NCBI GenBank assembly: GCA_023663635.1
Contig: JAMPHD010000002.1
Location: 118,784 to 182,783 of the forward strand
Direction: 5' to 3'
DNA length: 64,000 nucleotides
Source of the DNA: Acetatifactor muris
GTDB lineage: Bacteria; Bacillota; Clostridia; Lachnospirales; Lachnospiraceae
The first letter of the stretch is position 1, and each line of letters opens with the position of its first letter. The position numbers and the translations under genes are program-made. Below the pieces are notes generated by a model, which made no database searches, had not been told where the DNA came from, and saw only the letters and a program-made list of their open reading frames with translations. Shown here piece by piece: positions 1-6,932 of the stretch.

Positions 1-515
1 ATCTGAGCGGTCTGCCGCTCTCCCCACTGTGTATACACCTGCACATGCCTGTCGAACACTTCATAAGAATAATTGGTAAAAAGACGCACATAATCCGCCG
101 CCACATACACGGTCTCCCCCTCCATGAGGCAGACGGGATGCCCCAGGCTCTCCTCCCCCGATTCCGTGACATAACCGCCGGCGTTTCCATCCAAAACGGC
201 GCTGACCGTCCCCGTCGCGTCCGTGTAGAGCAACAGATTCTCCACCCTGTCCGCGTAAAAGATCTCGTTCATATATTTATGCACGGTGTCCAGATCAAAA
301 TAACAGACTCCGTCCCTCACCAACGCCTGTTCCTCCACCTGTTCATCCTGCAGGATGATGGCCGACATCTCTCCGGACACCTGAAAATACGCGTCCAAAT
401 CCGCCCTCTCGTCGCTGTAGGAATATTTTTCCATCAGGGGTTTGCCTATGGCCACCAAAGCCACCAATGCGATGAGAATGATCGCAATTACCACCATCAA
501 TATTTTCTTCTTCAT
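1..515 (-). CDS. Membrane-anchored protein, N-terminal part (GH18-like)
   Basis: Open reading frame running off the left edge; about 171 codons are visible. It starts MKKKILMVV and has one hydrophobic segment at residues 4-24, so it is a signal anchor or signal peptide. Upstream AGGGAGG sits about 8 bases before the ATG. Residues 35-165 read like the stalk domain (copper-amine-oxidase N-terminus type) that precedes the catalytic barrel of clostridial GH18 spore/cell-wall hydrolases, with phrases such as LLLYTD. The catalytic part is outside the window, so the family call is inference. Nothing here shows a breakage; the truncation is the window edge. Confidence 0.55.
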   Translation of the reverse strand, partial: MKKKILMVVIAIILIALVALVAIGKPLMEKYSYSDERADLDAYFQVSGEMSAIILQDEQVEEQALVRDGVCYFDLDTVHKYMNEIFYADRVENLLLYTDATGTVSAVLDGNAGGYVTESGEESLGHPVCLMEGETVYVAADYVRLFTNYSYEVFDRHVQVYTQWGERQTAQ

Positions 516-1361
516 AATCAGCCTCCCTGCCGAGTTTCCCCGGGAACACTTCTGTCTTTCCGGTTCCTTCGCAGCGCAAAATCCGTATGCAGAATGTAAC
601 CGCCGCCTCAAGACAATCATATTGCAACAGTTACATTCTAACACACGAATTCGACATCGTCATTACCAATTTTGACAAATTTAGATTTCAGGAGGTAACG
701 GCTTGTCAGCAAACTGCATCCAAAGGCAATTCCTTCCCAAATATCAGCAGATTTTCCGATCCTCCCTGACCCGACCTTTGTCCGGCCGAACCTGCGGCCA
801 AAAGGAGTGTGATATACTAATTGCAAATGCCCCGGCAGTGCCCGTAAAGTGAAAATCTTCACCCGCGCATACAATGATCCCGTTGAAATAAGATACATAC
901 AAACAAAAAATACATGCGCCGGACTGATTAAAATGAATTATATCTGTGAAAATTATAGTTGAAATACCATGAACCTATTGACCAAGCGCTGATGCACCCG
1001 TAAGACACTTTCGTACCGCCAAGTTCCAATTGCACTTTTGCCGTACAAAGCGATATAATAAGTATAGAGATAACGAAAATCCCGTCATCATGATAATATG
1101 TCAACTAAGACAATGTGAACTGCCGACCTCCTCTCCGCACCGGATTGCCGGAGGCATTCACAGATGTGATTATATACTATCATCCGGATTTTGGCAAGTT
1201 ATTTCCACCGCGGATTTTATTAAAAATTTTTAAACTGTTGACCGCATCTATTGACGAATACTCCGCGAAAGTATAGAATGCATTATAATAAAAAGTAAAA
1301 AACGTATTATAATAGATTGAGCCGTTTACTCCGCATCCCGGATGCAGAAAGGAAGAGGCAT
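516..1361. other. Intergenic region upstream of mecA
   Basis: About 850 bases without a convincing gene. The short frames here (for example 638-898 minus) lack a good ribosome binding site and resemble nothing I know. The last 120 bases are AT-rich and hold candidate promoter boxes for mecA: TTGACG at 1251-1256 with TATAGA at 1272-1277 (spacer 15, short), and two TATAAT sequences at 1284 and 1308. I cannot choose between them. No RNA gene was recognised. Confidence 0.4.
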
Positions 1362-2096
1362 ATGAAAATAGAAAAAGTGAACGAAAACCAGATTCGCTGC
1401 ACACTGACCAGGGAAGACCTCGCCAGCCGCGAATTGAAGATAAGCGAACTCGCCTATGGCACCGAGAAGGCCAAGAGCCTCTTTCGGGATATGATGCAAC
1501 AGGCCAACTTTGAGTTCGGCTTTGAGGCGGAAGACATTCCCCTGATGATCGAGGCAATCCCTCTCAACGCGGAATGTATTGTCCTGATCATCACCAAGGT
1601 GGAAGATCCCGAGGAACTCGACACCAGATTTTCCCGCTTTGCCCCCTCCGTCACGGAAGATTTCGAGTCGGACGAGGACGAAGAATACAATGACCATGAG
1701 GATCATCAGGAAATGTTGGATCTGTTCCGCAGGCTCAGAGAGACCAAGGCCGATGCCGCCGCGGCAGGGCCTGAGCAAAAGGAAGAAATCGCCGAAGACG
1801 AGAGCCGTCGCACCCGCATTTTTCGCTTTGACACCCTGCAGCAGGTCATGTCCGCTGCCGCCGTCACGGGTTCCCGGTATGAGGGGCTGAGCACCCTTTA
1901 CAAGGATGAGCGGACACAGAAATACTTTCTGGTGCTGACTCAGGGCGATTCGGGACGGGACGATTTCGACCGTGTGAGCAACATGATCTCTGAATATGGC
2001 AATCTGCAGCGCTCCATGCCCGCCGGCAAAACTTTCCTGGAGGAGCATTACGAGGCGCTGGTGGCCGATAAGGCATTGGAGCTTTTGTCCCTGTGA
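1362..2096 (+). CDS. mecA: Adaptor protein MecA
   Basis: 244 residues, starting MKIEKVNENQ after GGAAGAGG at 1351. A frame extends upstream to 1317 but lacks a ribosome binding site. MecA family: N-terminal substrate-recognition domain (residues 1-90, with the LTREDLASR segment), an acidic linker (about 105-150, rich in D and E), and a C-terminal domain (about 155-240) that in known members binds ClpC and links substrates to ClpCP proteolysis. Length fits the family. It stands alone, upstream of the convergent DUF1858 gene. The stop codon lies inside a strong inverted repeat (2078-2106). Confidence 0.88.
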   Translation: MKIEKVNENQIRCTLTREDLASRELKISELAYGTEKAKSLFRDMMQQANFEFGFEAEDIPLMIEAIPLNAECIVLIITKVEDPEELDTRFSRFAPSVTEDFESDEDEEYNDHEDHQEMLDLFRRLRETKADAAAAGPEQKEEIAEDESRRTRIFRFDTLQQVMSAAAVTGSRYEGLSTLYKDERTQKYFLVLTQGDSGRDDFDRVSNMISEYGNLQRSMPAGKTFLEEHYEALVADKALELLSL

Positions 2097-2106
2097 CAAA
2101 AGCTCC
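2078..2106. terminator. Inverted repeat over the mecA stop codon
   Basis: A 12-bp perfect stem, GGAGCTTTTGTC (2078-2089) and GACAAAAGCTCC (2095-2106), with a 5-base loop. It includes the last mecA codons and the stop. It lies between two convergent genes, so it may act for both, but no T-run follows on either strand; a factor-independent terminator is therefore not certain. Confidence 0.5.
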
Positions 2107-2117
2107 CGCTTGGCGGC

Positions 2118-2309
2118 TTACAATGCCTCAATGGCTGTCATCAGCTCATCCACGTCGATACCGTGAACCATGGCCGCTTCCTCCAGGGACTCTCCCTGTG
2201 CGGAGGGGCATCCCAGACAATGCATGCCCGCGTCCATCAGCACGGGCGCCACGTCAGGATTGGCGCGAAGAATCTCACCTATTGTCATTTCTCTTGTAAT
2301 TCCGGTCAT
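2118..2309 (-). CDS. DUF1858 domain protein
   Basis: 63 residues covering one complete DUF1858 domain (hybrid-cluster-protein-associated small redox domain). Visible motifs are [15 protein letters not shown] at the start and a MHCLGCPSA Cys-x2-Cys pair at residues 30-33, the hallmark of the family. AAAGGAG precedes the ATG by 7 bases. A promoter with TTGTCA and TATACT at a 17-base spacing lies at 2347-2375. Function is unknown; the Cys pair suggests thiol or metal chemistry. It is divergent from the formate-lyase operon. Confidence 0.8.
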   Translation of the reverse strand: MTGITREMTIGEILRANPDVAPVLMDAGMHCLGCPSAQGESLEEAAMVHGIDVDELMTAIEAL

Positions 2310-2346
2310 TTTGCTCTCCTTTCATCCTGTGGGTTTTCTCCCATCC

Positions 2347-2375
2347 AGTATAATACTTTCCCGAAAATATGACAA
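2347..2375 (-). promoter_or_regulatory. Promoter of the DUF1858 gene
   Basis: Minus-strand TTGTCA (2370-2375) and TATACT (2347-2352) with a 17-base spacer, about 40 bases before the start codon. Sigma-A type by pattern. Confidence 0.6.
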
Positions 2376-2389
2376 GCTATTCTTGGACT

Positions 2390-2495
2390 GTACTTTTCCG
2401 TGATTTTTGTATGCAAAAAAGTACACTATCCACCTTGACTCTCCCGCTTGTTTTTTTTATAATAATAAGCAGGATTAAGAGTAACGCAAGTTACT
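2390..2495 (+). promoter_or_regulatory. Promoter and inverted repeats upstream of pflB
   Basis: TTGACT (2435-2440) and TATAAT (2458-2463) with a 17-base spacer form a near-consensus sigma-A promoter. Just upstream an inverted repeat GTACTTTT (2390-2397) / AAAAGTAC (2417-2424) flanks the -35 side. In the 5' leader AGTAAC-GCAA-GTTACT (2480-2495) is a perfect inverted repeat. These are candidate operators or an mRNA hairpin for anaerobic or redox control; no Rex- or FNR-like site was recognised. Confidence 0.7.
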
Positions 2496-2534
2496 TTAAA
2501 ATAATCAAAAAATAAAAAGAGGAGGCATTTCAAC

Positions 2535-4574
2535 ATGAGACCAGAATGGACAGATTTTGTAGCCGGCAAATGGGATAAGGAAGTGAATGTTCGCGACTTT
2601 ATCCAGAGGAACTATCACCCCTATGACGGTGATGAGAGTTTCCTTGCGGGAGCTACACAGAACACGAAAGACTTGTGGGCACAGGTGCTTGACCTGCAGA
2701 AACAGGAGAGAGAAGCAGGCGGTGTTCTTGACATGGACACCAAGGTTGTTTCCACCATTACCTCTCACGGCCCCGGCTACCTCGACAAGTCCAAGGAGAC
2801 GATCGTAGGTTTCCAGACCGACAAGCCTTTCAAGAGATCCCTGCAGCCTTACGGCGGTATCCGTATGGCAGAGAAGGCTTGCTCAGACAACGGTTATGAG
2901 GTTGATCCCGAGATTTCCGAGTTCTTCTCCACCCACAGAAAGACCCACAACGCAGGTTGTTTCGATGCTTACAATCAGGAGATGAGAGCATGCCGTTCCT
3001 CCCACATCATCACCGGTCTTCCCGATGCGTATGGCCGCGGCCGTATCATTGGCGACTACAGACGTGTGGCTCTGTACGGTATCGACAGACTGATCGAGGA
3101 CAAACAGGCTCAGAAGGATTCCACCGGCCGCGTGATGACCGATGACGTGATCCGTCTTCGTGAGGAAATCTCCGAGCAGATGATCGCTCTGAAGATGATG
3201 AAAGAGATGGCTGCATCCTACGGCTGCGATATCTCCAAACCCGCTTCCAATGTGCAGGAGGCTATTCAGTGGACCTACTTCGGTTATCTGTGTGCCGTAA
3301 AGGAGCAGAACGGCGCTGCCATGTCCCTTGGACGTACCTCTACCTTCCTTGACTGCTACGCTGAGAGAGATCTGAAGAACGGTACCTTCACCGAGGAGCA
3401 GATTCAGGAGTTCGTTGACCACTTCATCATGAAACTGCGTCTTATCAAGTTTGCCCGTACTCCCGAGTACAACCAGATTTTCGCAGGCGATCCCGTATGG
3501 GTTACTGAGTCCTTGGGCGGCGTTGGCGTAGACGGCAGACCTATGGTTACCAAGATGAGTTTCCGTTACCTGAACACTCTGACCAACCTTGGACCTTCTC
3601 CCGAGCCCAACCTGACTGTACTTTGGTCCACCAGACTTCCTGAATCTTGGAAGAAATACTGCGCGAAGATGTCCATCCAGACCTCTTCCATCCAGTATGA
3701 GAACGATGATCTGATGAGAGTTACCCATGGCGATGACTACGGTATCGCATGCTGCGTATCCTCCATGGTGATCGGTAAAGAGATGCAGTTCTTCGGCGCC
3801 CGCGCAAACGTTGCAAAATGTCTGCTGTACGCTTTGAACGGCGGTGTGGACGAAGTGACCAAGAAACAGGTTGGTCCTAAGTATCGTCCCGTTACCGGAG
3901 ATGTATTGGACTATGATGATGTAATGAGCAAGTTCATCGACATGTTGGAGTGGCAGGCAGATGTGTATGTAAACACCTTGAACATCATCCACTACATGCA
4001 TGACAAATACTGCTATGAGAGAGCAGAGATGGCTCTCCATGACAGAGACGTAAAGCGCTACTTCGCAACCGGCGTTGCAGGTCTGTCCATCGTGGCTGAT
4101 TCCCTGTCCGCCATCAAGTACGCAAAGGTTGAGCCCATCCGTGATGAGGACGGCATCATCGTTGACTTCAAGACCACCGGTGATTTCCCCAAATACGGTA
4201 ATGATGATGATCGCGTGGACAGCATCGCACAGGAGATCGTGCATAAGTTCATGACCGCCATCAGAAGACATCACACCTACAGAAACGGTGTGCCTACCAC
4301 TTCCATCCTGACCATTACCTCCAACGTAACCTATGGTAAGGCTACCGGTAATACTCCCGATGGACGTAAGAAAGGCCAGCCTTTCGCTCCTGGCGCTAAC
4401 CCTATGCACGGCCGCGATACCCATGGCGCTGTAGCATCCCTGTCTTCCGTATCCAAGCTGCCCTTCAATGATGCACAGGACGGTATCTCCAATACCTTCA
4501 CCATCATTCCCGGCGCTCTGGGCAAAGAGGATCAGGTCTTCGCAGGTGATATCGAACTTGATCTGAACAAATAA
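2535..4574 (+). CDS. pflB: Formate C-acetyltransferase, catalytic part lacking the glycyl domain
   Basis: Pyruvate formate-lyase, converting pyruvate and CoA to acetyl-CoA and formate in the cytoplasm without oxygen. 679 residues; AGAGGAGG precedes the ATG. The adjacent catalytic cysteines are at 406-407 in GIACCVS, equivalent to Cys418-Cys419 of Escherichia coli PFL. The protein stops after [19 protein letters not shown], where fused enzymes continue into the glycyl-radical domain. The missing part is encoded at 4939-5178, and the two lengths add to 758 residues, close to the 760 of the fused enzyme. The gap is 364 bases with its own genes, so this is a true gene split and not one frameshift. 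Codon use is strongly biased, as in a highly expressed gene. Confidence 0.92.
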   Translation: MRPEWTDFVAGKWDKEVNVRDFIQRNYHPYDGDESFLAGATQNTKDLWAQVLDLQKQEREAGGVLDMDTKVVSTITSHGPGYLDKSKETIVGFQTDKPFKRSLQPYGGIRMAEKACSDNGYEVDPEISEFFSTHRKTHNAGCFDAYNQEMRACRSSHIITGLPDAYGRGRIIGDYRRVALYGIDRLIEDKQAQKDSTGRVMTDDVIRLREEISEQMIALKMMKEMAASYGCDISKPASNVQEAIQWTYFGYLCAVKEQNGAAMSLGRTSTFLDCYAERDLKNGTFTEEQIQEFVDHFIMKLRLIKFARTPEYNQIFAGDPVWVTESLGGVGVDGRPMVTKMSFRYLNTLTNLGPSPEPNLTVLWSTRLPESWKKYCAKMSIQTSSIQYENDDLMRVTHGDDYGIACCVSSMVIGKEMQFFGARANVAKCLLYALNGGVDEVTKKQVGPKYRPVTGDVLDYDDVMSKFIDMLEWQADVYVNTLNIIHYMHDKYCYERAEMALHDRDVKRYFATGVAGLSIVADSLSAIKYAKVEPIRDEDGIIVDFKTTGDFPKYGNDDDRVDSIAQEIVHKFMTAIRRHHTYRNGVPTTSILTITSNVTYGKATGNTPDGRKKGQPFAPGANPMHGRDTHGAVASLSSVSKLPFNDAQDGISNTFTIIPGALGKEDQVFAGDIELDLNK

Positions 4575-4629
4575 CTTGTAGGGATCACGATATCACCGTG
4601 TGATACTTGAGCTTGATCTGAATAAGTAG
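4546..4629 (+). repeat. Duplicated 3' tail of pflB (imperfect direct repeat)
   Basis: The end of pflB, GTGATA...CTTGATCTGAACAAATAA (4546-4574), recurs at 4600-4629 as GTGATA...CTTGATCTGAATAAGTAG. The last 18 bases match at 15. Each copy could encode ELDLNK followed by a stop, but the second is in a different frame from the first and has no start. A small TATCAC-CGT-GTGATA hairpin (4591-4605) lies between. It looks like the scar of a tandem duplication at the point where the gene was split. Confidence 0.7.
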
Positions 4630-4659
4630 TAATTGTTCTGCAGTATAAGGAGGCACACA

Positions 4660-4863
4660 ATGGACGAGAAACAGATGATCGACGATCTGGTCAAAATGTT
4701 GGATTCCGGCATGGCAGAAGGCGTGGGACATGTGAATGTGGACACCGCCGCTGAGGAAGAGACATCAAAGAACGTTCAGACAATGGGCTGCACGGATTGT
4801 TCCAGAACTCCGTTGGCCTGCAGTGTACCGACACTTCACGAGGGATTGGACGATTACAAATAA
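4660..4863 (+). CDS. Small Cys-rich protein between the two PFL parts
   Basis: 67 residues, start supported by AAGGAGG 8 bases upstream of the ATG at 4660. Residues 7-28 (IDDLVKMLDSG...GHVNVD) resemble the first 30 residues of the glycyl-radical protein next door ([11 protein letters not shown]...HHLNVNV). The glycyl loop RVSGYA is absent. Instead the tail carries C44, C47 and C54 (GCTDC, then LACS). It is therefore probably a paralogue of the glycyl subunit's N-terminus with a metal- or thiol-binding tail. Function unknown; its position in the operon suggests a role in assembly, protection or inactivation of the formate-lyase. This is inference. Confidence 0.75.
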   Translation: MDEKQMIDDLVKMLDSGMAEGVGHVNVDTAAEEETSKNVQTMGCTDCSRTPLACSVPTLHEGLDDYK

Positions 4864-4883
4864 TTCCCCGTCAACAAAACTTC

Positions 4884-4912
4884 TCCGGAGGGCGGCGGGT
4901 CCTCCCTCCGGA
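4884..4912 (+). promoter_or_regulatory. Intercistronic hairpin before the glycyl subunit gene
   Basis: A 9-bp GC-rich perfect stem TCCGGAGGG (4884-4892) / CCCTCCGGA (4904-4912) with an 11-base loop, followed by TATCAATTTTA. The T-run is weak, so it may be an attenuator or an mRNA-stability element that sets the amount of the 79-residue subunit relative to upstream genes, rather than a full terminator. Confidence 0.55.
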
Positions 4913-4938
4913 TATCAATTTTAGAGGAGGACAAAACA

Positions 4939-5178
4939 ATGGCAAATTCTGCACAGGTTGATAATCTTGTAAACTTACTGGATGGCTATGCTACCAAGGG
5001 CGGTCATCATCTGAACGTAAACGTGCTCAACAGAGAGACCCTGTTGGATGCTCAGAAACATCCCGAGAACTATCCTCAGCTGACCATTCGCGTGTCCGGG
5101 TATGCAGTGAACTTCATCAAGCTGACTCCCGAGCAGCAGGCTGACGTTATTTCCCGTACTTTCCATGAGGCTATCTGA
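4939..5178 (+). CDS. grcA: Separate glycyl-radical subunit of PFL (GrcA/YfiD-like)
   Basis: 79 residues equal to the C-terminal domain of pyruvate formate-lyase. It contains the glycyl-radical motif RVSGYA with Gly54 as the predicted radical site (Gly734 in the Escherichia coli enzyme), and the family ending [21 protein letters not shown] precedes the ATG. In Escherichia coli a protein of this type (YfiD/GrcA) replaces an oxygen-damaged domain of an intact enzyme. Here the upstream pflB has no such domain, so this protein should be an obligatory subunit. PflA (5429-6190) would install the radical. A strong terminator follows. Confidence 0.9.
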   Translation: MANSAQVDNLVNLLDGYATKGGHHLNVNVLNRETLLDAQKHPENYPQLTIRVSGYAVNFIKLTPEQQADVISRTFHEAI

Positions 5179-5194
5179 TCGGCCAAGTAACAGT

Positions 5195-5226
5195 GAGGGT
5201 GCCCTTAGCGGGCGCCCTCTTTTTTG
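5195..5226 (+). terminator. Terminator of the pflB operon
   Basis: Perfect 10-bp stem GAGGGTGCCC (5195-5204) / GGGCGCCCTC (5210-5219), with one G-T pair, a 5-base loop, then seven T. Classical intrinsic terminator. Confidence 0.92.
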
Positions 5227-5316
5227 TGAGCTGATACCTCGCTGCGAACATGGCCGTTTTCTCATCATTCACGGGAATAAAGGCAACAAAATTGGAAACA
5301 CTACGGGAAATCCGGC

Positions 5317-5345
5317 TTTTCATTTGTTTTGCCTTCTGCTATAAT
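5317..5345 (+). promoter_or_regulatory. Promoter of pflA
   Basis: TTTTCA (5317-5322) and TATAAT (5340-5345) with a 17-base spacer, about 85 bases upstream of pflA. It gives the activase its own transcription after the pflB terminator. Confidence 0.6.
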
Positions 5346-5428
5346 GTTTTTATCAGCTGTTTCAGAATATATAAGCTTGACCTGACTCAGCCTCAAGGTC
5401 GATTCAGGTTACGCGGAAAGAGGTTATC

Positions 5429-6190
5429 ATGCAGGGAAGAATACATTCACTTGAGAGTTTTGGCACGGTAGACGGCCCCGGAACCCGATTTGTGGTCTTT
5501 GTGCAGGGCTGTCCCATGCGCTGTGCCTACTGCCACAACCCCGATACCTGGGAGATGAACGGCGGTACTCTCATGGAGCCCGCCTATATTATAGAACAAT
5601 ATGAGCGCAACCGAGCCTTTTATCAGAATGGCGGCGGTCTCACCGTCACGGGCGGCGAACCCCTCATGCAGGTAGATTTCCTGATCGACCTCTTTACTCT
5701 GGCCAAAGAACATGGAATCCACACCTGCATTGACAGCTCCGGCATCGCCTACAATCCGGACAATACCGCATGGCTGAAGAAATTGGATCACCTCATGACC
5801 CTTACCGATCTGGTCATGTTGGACATTAAGCATATCGACCCCGAGAAACACAAAGATTTGGTCAAACAGCCCAATACCAACATCCTCAAATTTGCGGCAT
5901 ACCTGGACGAGAAAAAAGTCGATATGTGGATTCGTCATGTCATCGTCCCCGGCTATACCGATGATGACAAATACCTGTTTGAACTGGGATACTTTATCGG
6001 TCAGTTCTCCAATCTCAAAGCCTTGGACGCGCTGCCCTACCATACCATGGGTGAGTCCAAATATGAGAAACTGGGCATGGAATACCGCCTGAAAGGCGTT
6101 CCCGCCATGGACAAAAATAAACTGATCGAGAAAAAAGAAGTGATCTTGGACGGGATCCGCAAGCGCCGGGCAGAGATGGATGCGAAATAG
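5429..6190 (+). CDS. pflA: Pyruvate formate-lyase activating enzyme
   Basis: 253 residues. Radical SAM enzyme that abstracts hydrogen from the glycine of PFL. The CPMRCAYC cluster motif (CxxxCxxC) begins near residue 28; the GGxGGEP-type motif is VTGGEP near residue 72; the start reads GRIHSLESFGTVDGPG as in the family. AAGAGG lies 6 bases before the ATG. It has its own promoter and follows the split pflB operon. Its substrate here would be the 79-residue subunit bound to the catalytic part. Confidence 0.93.
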   Translation: MQGRIHSLESFGTVDGPGTRFVVFVQGCPMRCAYCHNPDTWEMNGGTLMEPAYIIEQYERNRAFYQNGGGLTVTGGEPLMQVDFLIDLFTLAKEHGIHTCIDSSGIAYNPDNTAWLKKLDHLMTLTDLVMLDIKHIDPEKHKDLVKQPNTNILKFAAYLDEKKVDMWIRHVIVPGYTDDDKYLFELGYFIGQFSNLKALDALPYHTMGESKYEKLGMEYRLKGVPAMDKNKLIEKKEVILDGIRKRRAEMDAK

Positions 6191-6233
6191 TCACATGCAG
6201 ACATTCATTCGATAAACTATATGATACTCTCAG

Positions 6234-6280
6234 AGCAGCTCATACTAAACAATCCGTGTGGGCTGCCCGCTTTTTTATCA
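6234..6280 (+). terminator. Possible terminator of pflA
   Basis: GCAGCTC near 6237 can pair with GGGCTGC near 6260, across an 18-base loop, and CCGC plus six T follow at 6271-6276. The long loop makes it uncertain. Confidence 0.35.
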
Positions 6281-6381
6281 GGCTCCTTCCGGGGACCCGT
6301 GGAAGTCCGGATTCTCGTCCGCACTCCCACTCTTTCAGGGCGGCTGTATGCCGGAATCGGATAAAAATTATGCCGCTTACC

Positions 6382-6765
6382 TTAGATTATCCCCATGGTT
6401 ATCTTGTATTTCGTGATCACATTGATTATCAGCTCCAACAATTCCAATTCGTTTGGAGTCATCTTAAGAATCTTATGCTGAATTTTCCGCAACTGTCTCG
6501 GAGATACCCCATTGACGTCCCCATCCTTTTCGGATTCACCGGATTCAAGGGAAACCTCGTCTCTCCCCAACAGATAATCTGTAGACACTCCATAAAAATC
6601 CGCCAAACGGCACAACATTTCCAAACTCGGTTGATGGATGCCGTTCTCGTAATTGGACATCGTACCGATAGAAATATGTAGATGACACGCGATTTCTTTC
6701 AAATACATACCGCTCAAAGCTCTCAGTTTTGTTAATCTTTTTGCGAATCCGCTTGTTTGTTCCAT
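6382..6765 (-). CDS. XRE-family transcriptional regulator
   Basis: 127 residues. An N-terminal helix-turn-helix (about residues 7-63; GTMSNYENGIHQPS then LADFYGVSTDYLLGR) is followed by a C-terminal helical region SPRQLRKIQHKILKMTPNEL. AAGGAGG precedes the ATG. Related proteins without the helix-turn-helix are encoded at 14242-14529 and 15607-15918, so the C-terminal part is a recurring module at this locus. It is divergent from the glycan cassette and probably regulates itself and the cassette through the inverted repeat at 6790-6815. Confidence 0.85.
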   Translation of the reverse strand: MEQTSGFAKRLTKLRALSGMYLKEIACHLHISIGTMSNYENGIHQPSLEMLCRLADFYGVSTDYLLGRDEVSLESGESEKDGDVNGVSPRQLRKIQHKILKMTPNELELLELIINVITKYKITMGII

Positions 6766-6789
6766 GATTGTTTTCCTCCTTGGGATTAT

Positions 6790-6815
6790 TAGATATATAC
6801 AACACTATACATCTA
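6790..6815. promoter_or_regulatory. Candidate operator between XRE gene and glycan cassette
   Basis: Inverted repeat TAGATATATA (6790-6799) / TATACATCTA (6806-6815), 9 of 10 positions symmetric, 25 bases upstream of the XRE start codon. The size suits a dimeric XRE protein. No experimental basis. Confidence 0.45.
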
Positions 6816-6875
6816 CTTTACACCCAAGGCAGAGAAAAATCTTGATATTTTTGTTATTTTTCCTTTTGTCCTATT

Positions 6876-6927
6876 TCTCCGATCCTGAACAACGGATAAT
6901 TGCAAATTATCCTCGAATAATCGGAGA
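6876..6927 (+). promoter_or_regulatory. Nested-hairpin leader element, copy 1
   Basis: Inner stem GGATAATT-GCA-AATTATCC (6894-6912), preceded by GAACAAC. An outer stem TCTCCGAT (6876-6883) / ATCGGAGA (6920-6927) encloses it and covers the ribosome binding site of the gene at 6933. The 24 bases from 6888 recur exactly on the minus strand at 30579-30602 before another exporter operon, and related copies occur at 30630-30653 and 30801-30832. Likely an RNA or DNA control element shared by the glycan operons. Confidence 0.7.
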
Positions 6928-6932
6928 AATGA

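Noticed and set aside
638..898. 86-codon minus-strand frame in the large gap
   Set aside because: No ribosome binding site and no recognisable features; left as part of the intergenic region.
2883..4424. 513-codon open frame antisense to pflB
   Set aside because: It mirrors the strongly codon-biased pflB gene, has no ribosome binding site, and its translation looks like no protein family; a shadow of the real gene.
2535..5178. The pflB split as a sequencing error or single frameshift
   Set aside because: The parts are 364 bases apart, with a complete Cys-rich gene, separate ribosome binding sites and a hairpin between them, so no single base change could join them.
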